IMG/VR virus record: IMGVR_UViG_3300021365_000036
Span: 1 to 42,894 of that record
Source: a virus
Direction: 5' to 3' (one strand)
DNA: 42,894 nt
The translations under genes and the position numbers were made by a program. This document shows positions 24,352 through 31,097 of the stretch, piece by piece (the stretch's first letter is position 1; every line of letters starts with the position of its first letter). The notes under the pieces are model-generated. The model was not told the origin of the DNA. It saw only the letters and a list, made by a program, of their open reading frames with translations, and made no database searches.

Positions 24352-24567
24352 ATGTCAAACTTAGCAAATGAAACAACCCTCGAAAGAATCTTCGACGAGG
24401 TCTCAGAAATGAACACTAGAAACATTCTAAGAGAATTAGATGGTGGTGTTAGCAGACCTGGATTGTGTGAATCTTTCGATATGAGAGTAGCAATGACTGA
24501 TAGAAATAAAGTTATTGATCTACTCGTTAACAAAAGATTTGAAGAATTACCAGATGGACCCTTTTAA
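24352..24567 (+). CDS. small early protein of unknown function
   Basis: A 71-residue acidic, helical product; ATG 24352 chosen because AGGAG lies 7-8 bases upstream. It begins MSNLANETTLERIFDEVSEM and ends KRFEELPDGPF. No recognisable motif. It is the only gene between promoter P3 and the hairpin at 24560, so it looks like an independently expressed single-gene early unit, typical of host-takeover proteins; that role is inference. Confidence 0.7.
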   Translation: MSNLANETTLERIFDEVSEMNTRNILRELDGGVSRPGLCESFDMRVAMTDRNKVIDLLVNKRFEELPDGPF

Positions 24568-24576
24568 TAAAAAGGG
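24560..24576 (+). terminator. hairpin overlapping the stop codon, possible terminator
   Basis: CCCTTTT and AAAAGGG pair across a short AT loop that contains the TAA of the preceding gene, followed by GTTT. The U-tract is short, so termination would be partial. The TTTACC -35 box of the next promoter begins right after it. Confidence 0.4.
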
Positions 24577-24577
24577 G

Positions 24578-24607
24578 TTTACCACACTGGTACTTTTTTA
24601 ATATGAT
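24578..24607 (+). promoter_or_regulatory. early-type promoter P4, upstream of structured RNA
   Basis: TTTACC (24578-24583), an 18-base spacer with ACAC and TACTTTTTTAA, TATGAT (24602-24607). A diverged member of the P1/P3/P5 family. Predicted transcription start near G24614, at the beginning of the structured RNA candidate. Confidence 0.65.
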
Positions 24608-24613
24608 AAACTT

Positions 24614-24743
24614 GATGATTGAGAAACTGATAACGAAAACTGCTAGACTGCTATGGGATCGGAATCAATCAAGAATCAAAAGTGAGGTTTCTGGAGTCTT
24701 CGGACTAGGGCAAAATGCCACTGTTAACCTCACACCCTTTTTT
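24614..24743 (+). ncRNA. candidate structured noncoding RNA / leader with three-way junction
   Basis: About 130 bases without a convincing frame lie between promoter P4 and a T6 tract. 5' domain: GATGATT (24614-24620) pairs with AATC-A-ATC (24663-24670), enclosing CTGAT (24627-24631) paired with ATCGG (24658-24662). 3' domain: GTGAGGTT (24682-24689) pairs with AACCTCAC (24726-24733), enclosing AGTC-TTCG-GACT (24695-24706), a C(UUCG)G tetraloop hairpin, and GGCA-AAA-TGCC (24709-24719). T6 at 24738-24743 follows. It could be a small RNA, or a regulatory leader for the membrane protein at 24764. No match to a class I know. Confidence 0.6.
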
Positions 24744-24763
24744 AATTTTACATAGGAGTGAAA

Positions 24764-24952
24764 ATGAAACAAATTGAAATAACAAAATTAAATCAAGACT
24801 ACTTTGATAAGACTATCAAAAAGATGAAAGACATTGATAGTGAAATCAATAAAACCAATAAGATGCTACAAGTTGCCTTTGGCATTTACTTGTTTGCAAC
24901 AGGTTTCTTACTAGCAATCATAATGTTTGACTTAGGAATCATGGTATTATGA
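24764..24952 (+). CDS. small single-pass membrane protein
   Basis: A 62-residue product; ATG 24764 has AGGAG 5-6 bases upstream. The first 36 residues are charged and coiled-coil-like (YFDKTIKKMKDIDSEINKTN), and the rest is a single hydrophobic helix (MLQVAFGIYLFATGFLLAII). It lies downstream of the structured RNA and could be controlled by read-through of its U-tract. It overlaps the next gene by 4 bases. Function unknown. Confidence 0.7.
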   Translation: MKQIEITKLNQDYFDKTIKKMKDIDSEINKTNKMLQVAFGIYLFATGFLLAIIMFDLGIMVL

Positions 24953-25485
24953 TCAAGACCATCTACTTAGATATGGATGGAGTCCTAGCAGACTTCAAAT
25001 CTGGTGTTGAAGAAAGACTAGATACTGTGATAGAGAATGACAAACAAGGTCATGAAACTTATGATGCTCAGAAAGAGAAACTGACTAGTGAGAGATTGTT
25101 TAGACATCTCAAACCTTATAAAGATATGTTTGAATTGGTACAGTTCTGCAGATCACTTAAAGATAGTCATGGTATTAGAACTGAGATTCTTACAGCAACA
25201 GGATCTATCAATAGAGAGATCGTGGTTAAAGACAAAAGAGAATGGATTGACGAATGGGTTGATCCGAACATGATTGTTAACTGCGTAGAAAAGGGTGGAT
25301 CTAAAAGAGGTTTTGCCCAACCAGATTATGTGTTGATTGATGACAGAAAGTCAAACATCAAATCTTTTACCGATGTTGGTGGAACAGGAATATTACATAT
25401 TTCTGGTAATTCACCAAGAACCATAGACAAACTCAAGTCTATGATATCCCCAGAATTTGATCCTTCCCAAGGATCACTCTTTTGA
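24949..25485 (+). CDS. HAD-superfamily 5'(3')-nucleotidase-like phosphatase
   Basis: A 178-residue protein with HAD motif I YLDMDGVLADF (D8 nucleophile, D10 acid/base), motif II in EILTATGS (Thr), a lysine in the RGFAQ region, and motif IV YVLIDDRKSN (D-D). The DMDGVLADF opening is typical of the deoxyribonucleotidase branch (NT5C-like). It probably dephosphorylates nucleoside monophosphates or a related small substrate. Coupled by ATGA overlap to the membrane protein upstream. Confidence 0.8.
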   Translation: MIKTIYLDMDGVLADFKSGVEERLDTVIENDKQGHETYDAQKEKLTSERLFRHLKPYKDMFELVQFCRSLKDSHGIRTEILTATGSINREIVVKDKREWIDEWVDPNMIVNCVEKGGSKRGFAQPDYVLIDDRKSNIKSFTDVGGTGILHISGNSPRTIDKLKSMISPEFDPSQGSLF

Positions 25486-25715
25486 ATAAGAGAGAGAAGT
25501 CAGTTGCTAGAGAAACCTCTTGGATTGTTTTCTCTGGGACTGTTGTTAATTATCCTTTGCAACTTGCTTGCTTATGGGTTATTATTGACCATTGGGACAT
25601 AACAAGTGCTTTCTGGATAGGCACATACACTACATTAATGATGACTGTATTCGCTTGGTTGCGAGTATATATTGTGAGAGATTACCATGACAAAAAACAA
25701 AGAAGAGCAAAATGA
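25482..25715 (+). CDS. small two-helix membrane protein (DUF7220-like)
   Basis: A 77-residue product starting at TTG 25482, which overlaps the preceding TGA. Two hydrophobic segments (VVNYPLQLACLWVII and FWIGTYTTLMMTVFAWL) end in a basic VYIVRDYHDKKQRRAK tail. The N after the first helix start and the final R-x-Y/R-D-Y pattern resemble the DUF7220-type membrane proteins of phages; this assignment is from memory. Function unknown. Confidence 0.6.
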   Translation: MNKREKSVARETSWIVFSGTVVNYPLQLACLWVIIDHWDITSAFWIGTYTTLMMTVFAWLRVYIVRDYHDKKQRRAK

Positions 25716-25827
25716 TTGTTTGGAATGTGGATATAAATATGATACGAAACTAGAAAACAACCTCTGCGAAGAGTGTGTAACAATTGGAGTAGAATCATCG
25801 CATGACGAACAATATCAAGTTGCCTAA
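25687..25827 (+). CDS. small zinc-ribbon-like protein (46 aa)
   Basis: ATG 25687 lies within the end of the membrane-protein gene, and TAA ends at 25827, overlapping the following gene by 26 bases. The product MTKNKEEQNDCLECGYKYDT continues with NLCEECVTIG, giving two C-x2-C pairs about 16 residues apart, as in a minimal zinc ribbon. It is the second mini zinc ribbon in the window. No ribosome-binding site stands out, so it is moderately supported. Confidence 0.55.
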   Translation: MTKNKEEQNDCLECGYKYDTKLENNLCEECVTIGVESSHDEQYQVA

Positions 25828-26524
25828 CTACTGTGTTCTGAGTTATCCCAGAACTTCTAGTGTAGCACTTACACAAACTCTGATGAGACTCTGGGAAACA
25901 AGAGAAGGAAAGTTTCTTAACTTACCAGAAACTATGTGGGCAAGTGGTGAGGGTGTACAACTATACAAACATGGATACTCTAGTTGGTCTGGTAACTTAC
26001 CAGAAGGCAACCCTCCTTTTAAATTAGAAGGTGGCATGGTTGCACCAGAACATGTTCCAGGAATGTTGACTTTTTTACACAATAACAATTACATTCCTAT
26101 CTTTATAGATAGAGACCCCTATGAGAACCTGAAATCTTTTTACATTTCAGCATGTTCACATTTTCATGAATTCTTTTCATTTAAATCTAGAAACAAAGAA
26201 ATGGAAACCCCAAGAGTGCTAGGTGATAGGGTGACAGAGTTTAATTCTTGGACCTTAGAAGAAAGAATGGAAAAGATGAAGACTTGTGCACAGATTGTTA
26301 TGGATTATAGACAACGAGATGCTGATCTAAGAAAAAAGATAGACAACCATGCAGTAATACCACACTCTTTGATCAAAGATGATGTTACAAATGCATTTCC
26401 TTTACTCAACATAAAGGTAGATAAAGAAACAAGATTCTACATTCGAGTTAAAAGATCACAACCTGTAGAACTTACAATAGAAGAAGAAATTAAATTAAAA
26501 GAATTTGCGGAACTCATGATATGA
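25802..26524 (+). CDS. sulfotransferase-like protein
   Basis: A 240-residue protein. NYCVLSYPRTSSVALTQTLM (about 9-28) has the P-R-T-S-S loop in place of the 5'-phosphosulfate loop P-R-S-G-[ST], and YIPIFIDRDPYENLKSFYIS (about 97-116; R104, S112) provides the 3'-phosphate-like motif. The middle is unlike the other sulfotransferase-like proteins here, so these were not recent duplications. The start overlaps the mini zinc ribbon, and the end overlaps the prolyl-hydroxylase-like gene, suggesting the two are co-translated. PAPS use and acceptor are unproven. Confidence 0.6.
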   Translation: MTNNIKLPNYCVLSYPRTSSVALTQTLMRLWETREGKFLNLPETMWASGEGVQLYKHGYSSWSGNLPEGNPPFKLEGGMVAPEHVPGMLTFLHNNNYIPIFIDRDPYENLKSFYISACSHFHEFFSFKSRNKEMETPRVLGDRVTEFNSWTLEERMEKMKTCAQIVMDYRQRDADLRKKIDNHAVIPHSLIKDDVTNAFPLLNIKVDKETRFYIRVKRSQPVELTIEEEIKLKEFAELMI

Positions 26525-27126
26525 TGGAAAACACTACATTTGAGATGAAAGAATTTATCGGTGTCTTTGAGAATGCAATTACAGATCGGCATTGCGAAGA
26601 ACTGATCGATGCATTCAAAACCAGCAAAGAAATGGGTCAGACAAGAATGCGACAAGAGTATGATGATTCATTGATCACTGGTAAAGATGACGAATCAATG
26701 ACTCTCGCAGAACCTAGTCCAGAACTGTCTAAGATTACTTTTCAAAACCAAGCAGGTTTCTTAGAGTATATGAATGATGAAATCGTAGAGGCATATGTCA
26801 AACAACATCCGATACTTGCTGAGAATCCTAGATGTGTGTTTGAGGGTAAAGTGCAAAGAACACTTCCTGGACAAGGTTATCACATTTGGCATTGTGAACA
26901 AAATGGTACCAAGACTCATGATAGAGATAGATTCTTAGCATGGTCTGTATTCCTGAATGATGTTGAAGAAGGTGGCGAAACAGAATTCCTACATCAACAC
27001 TTACGATTTAAACCTAAAGCAGGAACAGCACTTGTATTTCCTGCATACTTTACTCATTTGCATCGAGGGAATCCACCACTCAGTGGTGAGAAGTACATAG
27101 CAACAGGTTGGGTTGAATACTTTTAA
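26524..27126 (+). CDS. prolyl 4-hydroxylase-like 2OG-Fe(II) oxygenase
   Basis: A 200-residue protein (ATG 26524; ATG 26521 is also possible). It has the phage P4H pattern GYHIWHCEQ (H123 and E125 as H-x-E), RFLAWSVFLNDVEEGGETEF (the strand after the first ligand), AGTALVFPAYFTHLHRG (distal H178 or H180) and GEKYIATGW (K190 for 2-oxoglutarate). This is a near-complete P4H core and the clearest oxygenase in the window. Members hydroxylate proline or other residues in proteins. It overlaps the sulfotransferase-like gene. Confidence 0.85.
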   Translation: MENTTFEMKEFIGVFENAITDRHCEELIDAFKTSKEMGQTRMRQEYDDSLITGKDDESMTLAEPSPELSKITFQNQAGFLEYMNDEIVEAYVKQHPILAENPRCVFEGKVQRTLPGQGYHIWHCEQNGTKTHDRDRFLAWSVFLNDVEEGGETEFLHQHLRFKPKAGTALVFPAYFTHLHRGNPPLSGEKYIATGWVEYF

Positions 27127-27129
27127 TAC

Positions 27130-27159
27130 TTTACGACACCCTCTACTTTTTAGTATGAT
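27130..27159 (+). promoter_or_regulatory. early-type promoter P5
   Basis: TTTACG (27130-27135), an 18-base spacer starting ACACCCTCTAC, TATGAT (27154-27159); identical to P3 across the element. Leader of about 20 bases with AGAGGAG before the ATG at 27188. Confidence 0.8.
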
Positions 27160-27187
27160 ATAAACACTATAAAAAGAGGAGTAATTT

Positions 27188-27298
27188 ATGGAAGAACTAA
27201 AAGCAATGCTTCAAGAGATTCTTGATAAGCAAAAGGAGCAAGAGAAAGATCTTGCTAAAATTCACGATCTAGTTGATCAAATTGACAACAGGGTATAA
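27188..27298 (+). CDS. 36-residue coiled-coil peptide, early gene
   Basis: ATG 27188 follows promoter P5 and AGAGGAG; the stop is TAA at 27296-27298. The product MEELKAMLQEILDKQKEQEK continues with DLAKIHDLVDQIDNRV. Leu/Ile/Val at heptad spacing and alternating charges predict a single amphipathic coiled coil. Strong promoter and ribosome-binding site in front of so short a frame support real expression. It may oligomerise or bind a host coiled-coil protein; function unknown. Confidence 0.7.
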   Translation: MEELKAMLQEILDKQKEQEKDLAKIHDLVDQIDNRV

Positions 27299-27300
27299 AG

Positions 27301-27501
27301 ATGACGATACAAGAATTTAAAGATATTGTCCAAAGAGACAGAGAGTGGAGAGATACTGCTCCAGGTTATACCGAATCAGTGGTAGAAGTAAAAGTAGAAT
27401 CTTCAATGACACATAGTGATGTGTTAGTTGATGACGAAACTTGTTGTTGTGGGGAAGATAACTGCCCAGAGTCTTATGTACATTGGACTTCTGGATTTTA
27501 A
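27301..27501 (+). CDS. small Cys-containing protein of unknown function
   Basis: A 66-residue acidic product 2 bases after the coiled-coil peptide gene, in the P5 transcript. The C-terminal DDETCCCGEDNCPESY has four cysteines in nine residues, suggesting a metal site or disulfides. The N-terminal part (EFKDIVQRDREWRDTAPGY) is helical and charged. No known family recognised. Confidence 0.65.
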   Translation: MTIQEFKDIVQRDREWRDTAPGYTESVVEVKVESSMTHSDVLVDDETCCCGEDNCPESYVHWTSGF

Positions 27502-27504
27502 ACT

Positions 27505-27819
27505 ATGCCTATGATCTTTAGACCAGATACCATGCGATATTCCATGGTGGGTAAAAAACGCAAGAAGAAGAAACTTCTTCCTTCTACAGCATATCGTCCA
27601 GATTTCAAACGATCTGATCCAGTTGAAAAGAGTGGGTTGGATCGTTATAATGAAGAACGATCTACGAAACAATATGCGTCATATGATTCTGGTAAGACAG
27701 GAGCATTAACACCCAAAGAAGAACCCAAAGTGGTTGAGGGTGTAACAATTGCTCCTGCTTATAACAAAGGTGCATACCAAGTCATCCCTAAAGATGAAGT
27801 CAAACATATAGGTAGGTAA
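27505..27819 (+). CDS. basic protein of unknown function
   Basis: A 104-residue product with a KKRKKKKLLPSTAYRPDFKR stretch near the N-terminus and a low-complexity, probably disordered remainder (KTGALTPKEEPKVVEGVTIA). It follows the preceding gene by 3 bases. Basic proteins with this arrangement occur beside lysis genes in related marine phages as far as I recall, but I cannot name a family. Nucleic-acid binding is only suggested by charge. Confidence 0.6.
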   Translation: MPMIFRPDTMRYSMVGKKRKKKKLLPSTAYRPDFKRSDPVEKSGLDRYNEERSTKQYASYDSGKTGALTPKEEPKVVEGVTIAPAYNKGAYQVIPKDEVKHIGR

Positions 27820-27820
27820 C

Positions 27821-28480
27821 ATGAAACAAAAAGAATTACAAGGAATTAAACCTCTAGTTCCATGGTATGCCAAATTGGGTATAGGCATTGGACTACTGCT
27901 AGCAATTATCGGCATGTTTAATGCGTCAGAATTAAAAACTATAGAAAATGAGTTGGAAGAGTTTAATTTAAGGCAAGAAATGCATGCTACTGAAATTCAG
28001 ATTATTAATGATAAGATCGATATGTTCCTTAGTTTTGAAGAACAATACATGAACATTACCGATGATGCATATTGCTTAGCACTTAACATCTATCATGAAG
28101 CACGTGGTGAAACAACTGAAGGCAAACTCGCAGTGGGTAATGTCACTTTGAATCGAGTGGTTTCTGATAGATTCCCTAACAATGTTTGTGCTGTAGTTTT
28201 TCAAGGAATACATCGAGAAAACTGGAAGAATGAACAAGTTCCTAAGATTGCTCAATGTCACTTTAGTTGGTATTGTGATGGCAAGTCTGATGAACCTAAA
28301 GAATATGTCACATGGGCAGAATCAGTAATGTTAGCACAGATGATGTTGTTATCTGATACTTACATAGATCTGACTGATGGGGCAACTCATTATCATTCTA
28401 CAAATGTAAAACCTTGGTGGTGTAAAGACATGGAGCACAAAGGACAAATTGGAAATCATGTCTTTTATTATGAGATATAA
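27821..28480 (+). CDS. SleB-type cell-wall hydrolase (endolysin) with N-terminal signal anchor
   Basis: A 219-residue protein. Residues about 17-33 (AKLGIGIGLLLAIIGMF) form a Gly/Ala-rich membrane segment resembling a signal-anchor-release helix, and about 36-75 is a short coiled coil. The Hydrolase_2/SleB domain covers 80-219, with CLALNIYHEARGE (catalytic Glu E93), LAVGNVTLNRVVSDRFPNNV and a terminal GATHYHSTNVKPWW. It cleaves peptidoglycan. A weakly hydrophobic anchor would allow holin-independent export and timed release, but this is inferred from composition. The spanin-like pair is 11 kb upstream. Confidence 0.85.
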   Translation: MKQKELQGIKPLVPWYAKLGIGIGLLLAIIGMFNASELKTIENELEEFNLRQEMHATEIQIINDKIDMFLSFEEQYMNITDDAYCLALNIYHEARGETTEGKLAVGNVTLNRVVSDRFPNNVCAVVFQGIHRENWKNEQVPKIAQCHFSWYCDGKSDEPKEYVTWAESVMLAQMMLLSDTYIDLTDGATHYHSTNVKPWWCKDMEHKGQIGNHVFYYEI

Positions 28481-28483
28481 ATA
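28476..28483 (+). promoter_or_regulatory. late-type promoter box (TATAAATA)
   Basis: An exact T4 late consensus overlapping the end of the endolysin gene, followed by five bases (ATCTT) and ATG 28489. Predicted transcription start falls at that ATG. Confidence 0.7.
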
Positions 28484-28488
28484 ATCTT

Positions 28489-28740
28489 ATGTACTTAATG
28501 ATTGAATGCCCCAAGTGTGGTAAGAAAAGAATGGACTGTGAATGTATGACTCAAAATGAACAAGTGAATAAAATAGAATGGTGGCATCATGATTGTCCCG
28601 ATAGTGGACCGACTGATACTGCGATGGGTGAAGATTGTAATTGGTGTCCTGCCAAATCTCCAAAGAAGAAAGAAAAAGAAGGATCTTTCTATGGATATAA
28701 TGAAAAGGCAGATAATTACTTTCCTGAAGTAGATGATTGA
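28489..28740 (+). CDS. small Cys/His-rich protein, possible leaderless late gene
   Basis: An 83-residue product. CPKCGKKRMDCEC, then HHDCPDSG and CNWCPAK give several C-x2-C or C-x-C groups, suggesting one or two zinc sites. The first ATG (28489) lies 5 bases after a perfect late box; ATG 28498 (MIECPKCG) is the alternative. No Shine-Dalgarno precedes either. The end overlaps the metallopeptidase start by 8 bases. Function unknown. Confidence 0.7.
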   Translation: MYLMIECPKCGKKRMDCECMTQNEQVNKIEWWHHDCPDSGPTDTAMGEDCNWCPAKSPKKKEKEGSFYGYNEKADNYFPEVDD

Positions 28741-29122
28741 AATTATAGTTGCTAATGGTCGTCAAAAGAATCGTGTAGAAGACTATGCACGATCAATCAT
28801 GTTCGAATTAATGCCTCGTAAAAAGAAAGGTCAAATCTACATCGAGTTCAAGAACGAAGTTGTCATAGACGATTATTCATATAAGGGTGTCGCATATGGT
28901 GATAAGAATGCAGTTGATATAGAGATTGCTAGAGATACCACTGAAGATATGATGGTCACTCTTGCTCATGAATTAGTACATGTCAAGCAATTCTTTAGAG
29001 GTGAAATACCCTCATCCAAAAAAATCAAAACTACAGGTTCTTTTCACATGACATCAGATGAGTTTGAAAAAGAAGCATATCTATATGAAGACTATCTTTA
29101 CATGACACACTGGTGGAAATAA
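28733..29122 (+). CDS. zincin-type metallopeptidase-like protein
   Basis: A 129-residue protein with VTLAHELVHVKQFF (HExxH at residues 79-83) and a downstream EFEKEAYLYEDYLY that can supply the third zinc ligand (Glu). The preceding strand AVDIEIARDTTEDMMV fits the SprT-like/small zincin fold seen in phages. It could process a virion or host protein, or may have another zinc role. It follows the Cys-rich protein in the late transcript and ends at the early-type promoter P6. Confidence 0.7.
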   Translation: MIEIIVANGRQKNRVEDYARSIMFELMPRKKKGQIYIEFKNEVVIDDYSYKGVAYGDKNAVDIEIARDTTEDMMVTLAHELVHVKQFFRGEIPSSKKIKTTGSFHMTSDEFEKEAYLYEDYLYMTHWWK

Positions 29123-29123
29123 C

Positions 29124-29153
29124 TTTACGACACCCATTGTTTTTTACTACAAT
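29124..29153 (+). promoter_or_regulatory. early-type promoter P6
   Basis: TTTACG (29124-29129), an 18-base spacer starting ACACCCATTG, TACAAT (29148-29153). Seven bases after the -10 box is the A of ATG 29160, so the transcript would start at the start codon. Confidence 0.75.
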
Positions 29154-29159
29154 ATGATA

Positions 29160-30257
29160 ATGAAAAAATCTAAACGAAGTGCGAAAGACCTAAACACTAT
29201 ACACTATGGTCCAGAACCGATGTTAGCAAGCATCACGAATGAGAACGCAGTTCTTGCCCCAATTTTCAATTGGTATAGAGTGATGTTTGATACTCCGACG
29301 AAAGGCAAAGTCATGAGAGACTATGTAAAGGCAAACTATGATAACGATTTCTACAAATCTTTTATAGGTGTCCCAAACAGTTTTATGATGACTTCCTTTG
29401 TATCTTTAGTTAGGCAGAAAATGCTTGGTGCGAAACTAGATTCTGATTTAGAAACTAGACTTGACTCAACCATTCGCGAACTGCAAGCAACTAAAGGAAA
29501 AGTGGTATCAGTTACTGTCTCAACTCGTAAACCAAAGAAATCAGTTCAGCAACTTATGGAAGATAAACTGATGGACATGCTGGGTGATGTTGAGTATGAG
29601 ATTGATCAATTCTTGGATAATGATTTCAAGTCAGACTTCAATATGTATGAATGGTGCCAAGCACTAGACTTAAATGCTAAGTCTACTTCATTGATCCCAA
29701 CACATTACAGTTTAATGATAGACGAACTTGAGAACAAAGAGGATTGTGAACAGTTAAAAGAGGCATATGCTTATCTAGGAATCAAAGGTAAAAGACTTTT
29801 GATTGAGTTTATTCGAAGTATCATCGATGATGCTGAAAGATGGGCAAAGAATAAAAGACAGCAGTTTAAACCTCGCATTAGAAAATCTAAACTTGTTGAT
29901 GGTACCACCAGAGTTAAGAAACTCAAGTTTAAAGATTCTGACACTCAACTTAAGATCAGCAGTGTAAACCCTGCATTGATCATAGGTGCCAAAGAGTTGT
30001 GGATTTATAACACCAAGAACAAGAAACTTCAAGTCTATCGTGGCAAGTTAGATGTGAGAGGTACAACCATATATGGTTATGCGAAAGATGATGCCATTGA
30101 AAAGAGCATTGGTAGAAATCCAACTAAATACATCAAGAGATGCTTAGATGGTGGCAAATTAGTTCTTAAAGGATTAATGAATGAAATCAGTTCCACCGAA
30201 AAGGTTGCTAATGGCAGAGTCAATGAGCACTGTATATTATTAAGAGTAGAGAAATGA
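29160..30257 (+). CDS. conserved phage protein of unknown function upstream of RNase H
   Basis: A 365-residue protein; ATG 29160 preferred over ATG 29154 because it coincides with the predicted transcription start of P6. The N-terminal half is helical (DNDFYKSFIGVPNSFMMTSF, DVEYEIDQFLDNDFKSDF). The middle is basic (KNKRQQFKPRIRKSKLVDG), and the C-terminal third is beta-rich with NPALIIGAKELWIYNTKNKK. Proteins of this layout sit next to RNase H in cyanophage-type genomes. No catalytic motif recognised. Its stop overlaps the RNase H start by 4 bases. Confidence 0.75.
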   Translation: MKKSKRSAKDLNTIHYGPEPMLASITNENAVLAPIFNWYRVMFDTPTKGKVMRDYVKANYDNDFYKSFIGVPNSFMMTSFVSLVRQKMLGAKLDSDLETRLDSTIRELQATKGKVVSVTVSTRKPKKSVQQLMEDKLMDMLGDVEYEIDQFLDNDFKSDFNMYEWCQALDLNAKSTSLIPTHYSLMIDELENKEDCEQLKEAYAYLGIKGKRLLIEFIRSIIDDAERWAKNKRQQFKPRIRKSKLVDGTTRVKKLKFKDSDTQLKISSVNPALIIGAKELWIYNTKNKKLQVYRGKLDVRGTTIYGYAKDDAIEKSIGRNPTKYIKRCLDGGKLVLKGLMNEISSTEKVANGRVNEHCILLRVEK

Positions 30258-31093
30258 TTTTAGTTGATTTGACACAAACCATGATCGCTGGTGTGATGGT
30301 TCAGGTAAAAATGAATCGCATAGATAGTGGTGAGATGAGTGAAGATCTGTTAAGACACATGGTACTCAACACCATACGCAGTTATTCTAAAAGATTTAAG
30401 AATGATTATGGTGACATAGTATTGTGTGCTGATGACAGACATTACTGGCGAAGGGATTACTTTCCTAACTACAAAGCAAACCGAAAGAAATCTCGCGAAG
30501 ACTCAGATATGGATTGGGATACAATATTTGGTATGCTCAATAAGATCCGTGATGAGATCCAATTAAATCTGCCATACAAGTTCCTTCGAGTAGAAGGTGC
30601 AGAGGCAGATGATATCATAGGTACATTGACCAAATACAAAAGAGAAGAATCTATTCTTATTGTAAGTGGTGACAAAGACTTCCAGCAATTACAAAGATAT
30701 TCTGATGTAAAACAATGGTCACCTAATGTAAACAAATTTGTATCACCCGATGATGCTGAGGAATTCCTTAAAGAGCATATTATAAGAGGTGACAAAGGAG
30801 ATGGAATACCTAATATTCTATCTGGAGATAATGTTATTGTAGAAGGCACTCGTCAAAAACCGATGAGGAAATCTACACTAAATAAGTATATAAATGGAGT
30901 TGACAAATTCGATAATTATTATCGAAACTATGTAAGAAACAGAACTCTTATCGATCTAGATGAGATACCTGAAGATGTGACGAACAGAATCCTTAAAGCA
31001 TTCGAAGAAACTATCCCACCCTCAGGCAAACTCTTACCTTACATGATGGACAATTCATTGAAGGAATTATTAAATGCTATTGGAGATTTTTAG
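30254..31093 (+). CDS. rnh: RNase H / 5'-3' exonuclease (T4 Rnh, FEN family)
   Basis: A 279-residue nuclease that removes RNA primers and flaps from lagging-strand fragments. The first acidic strand is MILVDLTQTM (D5), followed by VLCADDRHYWRRDYFPNYKA with the conserved arginine arch residues. VEGAEADDIIGTL and LIVSGDKDFQQL are the two metal-binding clusters of the FEN-1/T4 RNase H family. A helix-hairpin-type region with GDKGDGIPNI follows. Length is slightly below T4 Rnh (305). It overlaps the upstream gene and belongs to the P6 transcript. Confidence 0.9.
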   Translation: MILVDLTQTMIAGVMVQVKMNRIDSGEMSEDLLRHMVLNTIRSYSKRFKNDYGDIVLCADDRHYWRRDYFPNYKANRKKSREDSDMDWDTIFGMLNKIRDEIQLNLPYKFLRVEGAEADDIIGTLTKYKREESILIVSGDKDFQQLQRYSDVKQWSPNVNKFVSPDDAEEFLKEHIIRGDKGDGIPNILSGDNVIVEGTRQKPMRKSTLNKYINGVDKFDNYYRNYVRNRTLIDLDEIPEDVTNRILKAFEETIPPSGKLLPYMMDNSLKELLNAIGDF

Positions 31094-31097
31094 AAAA

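Noticed and set aside
24614-24660. Hammerhead-like ribozyme core (CTTGATGA, later GAAAC)
   Set aside because: The invariant CUGAUGA is not intact and the three helices cannot be arranged around it; the interval folds better as the two-domain structure described.
24682-24733. tRNA-like element because of the long closing stem
   Set aside because: Only about 52 bases, no T-loop TTCRA motif, no anticodon arm of the right size, no CCA; better read as a three-way junction.
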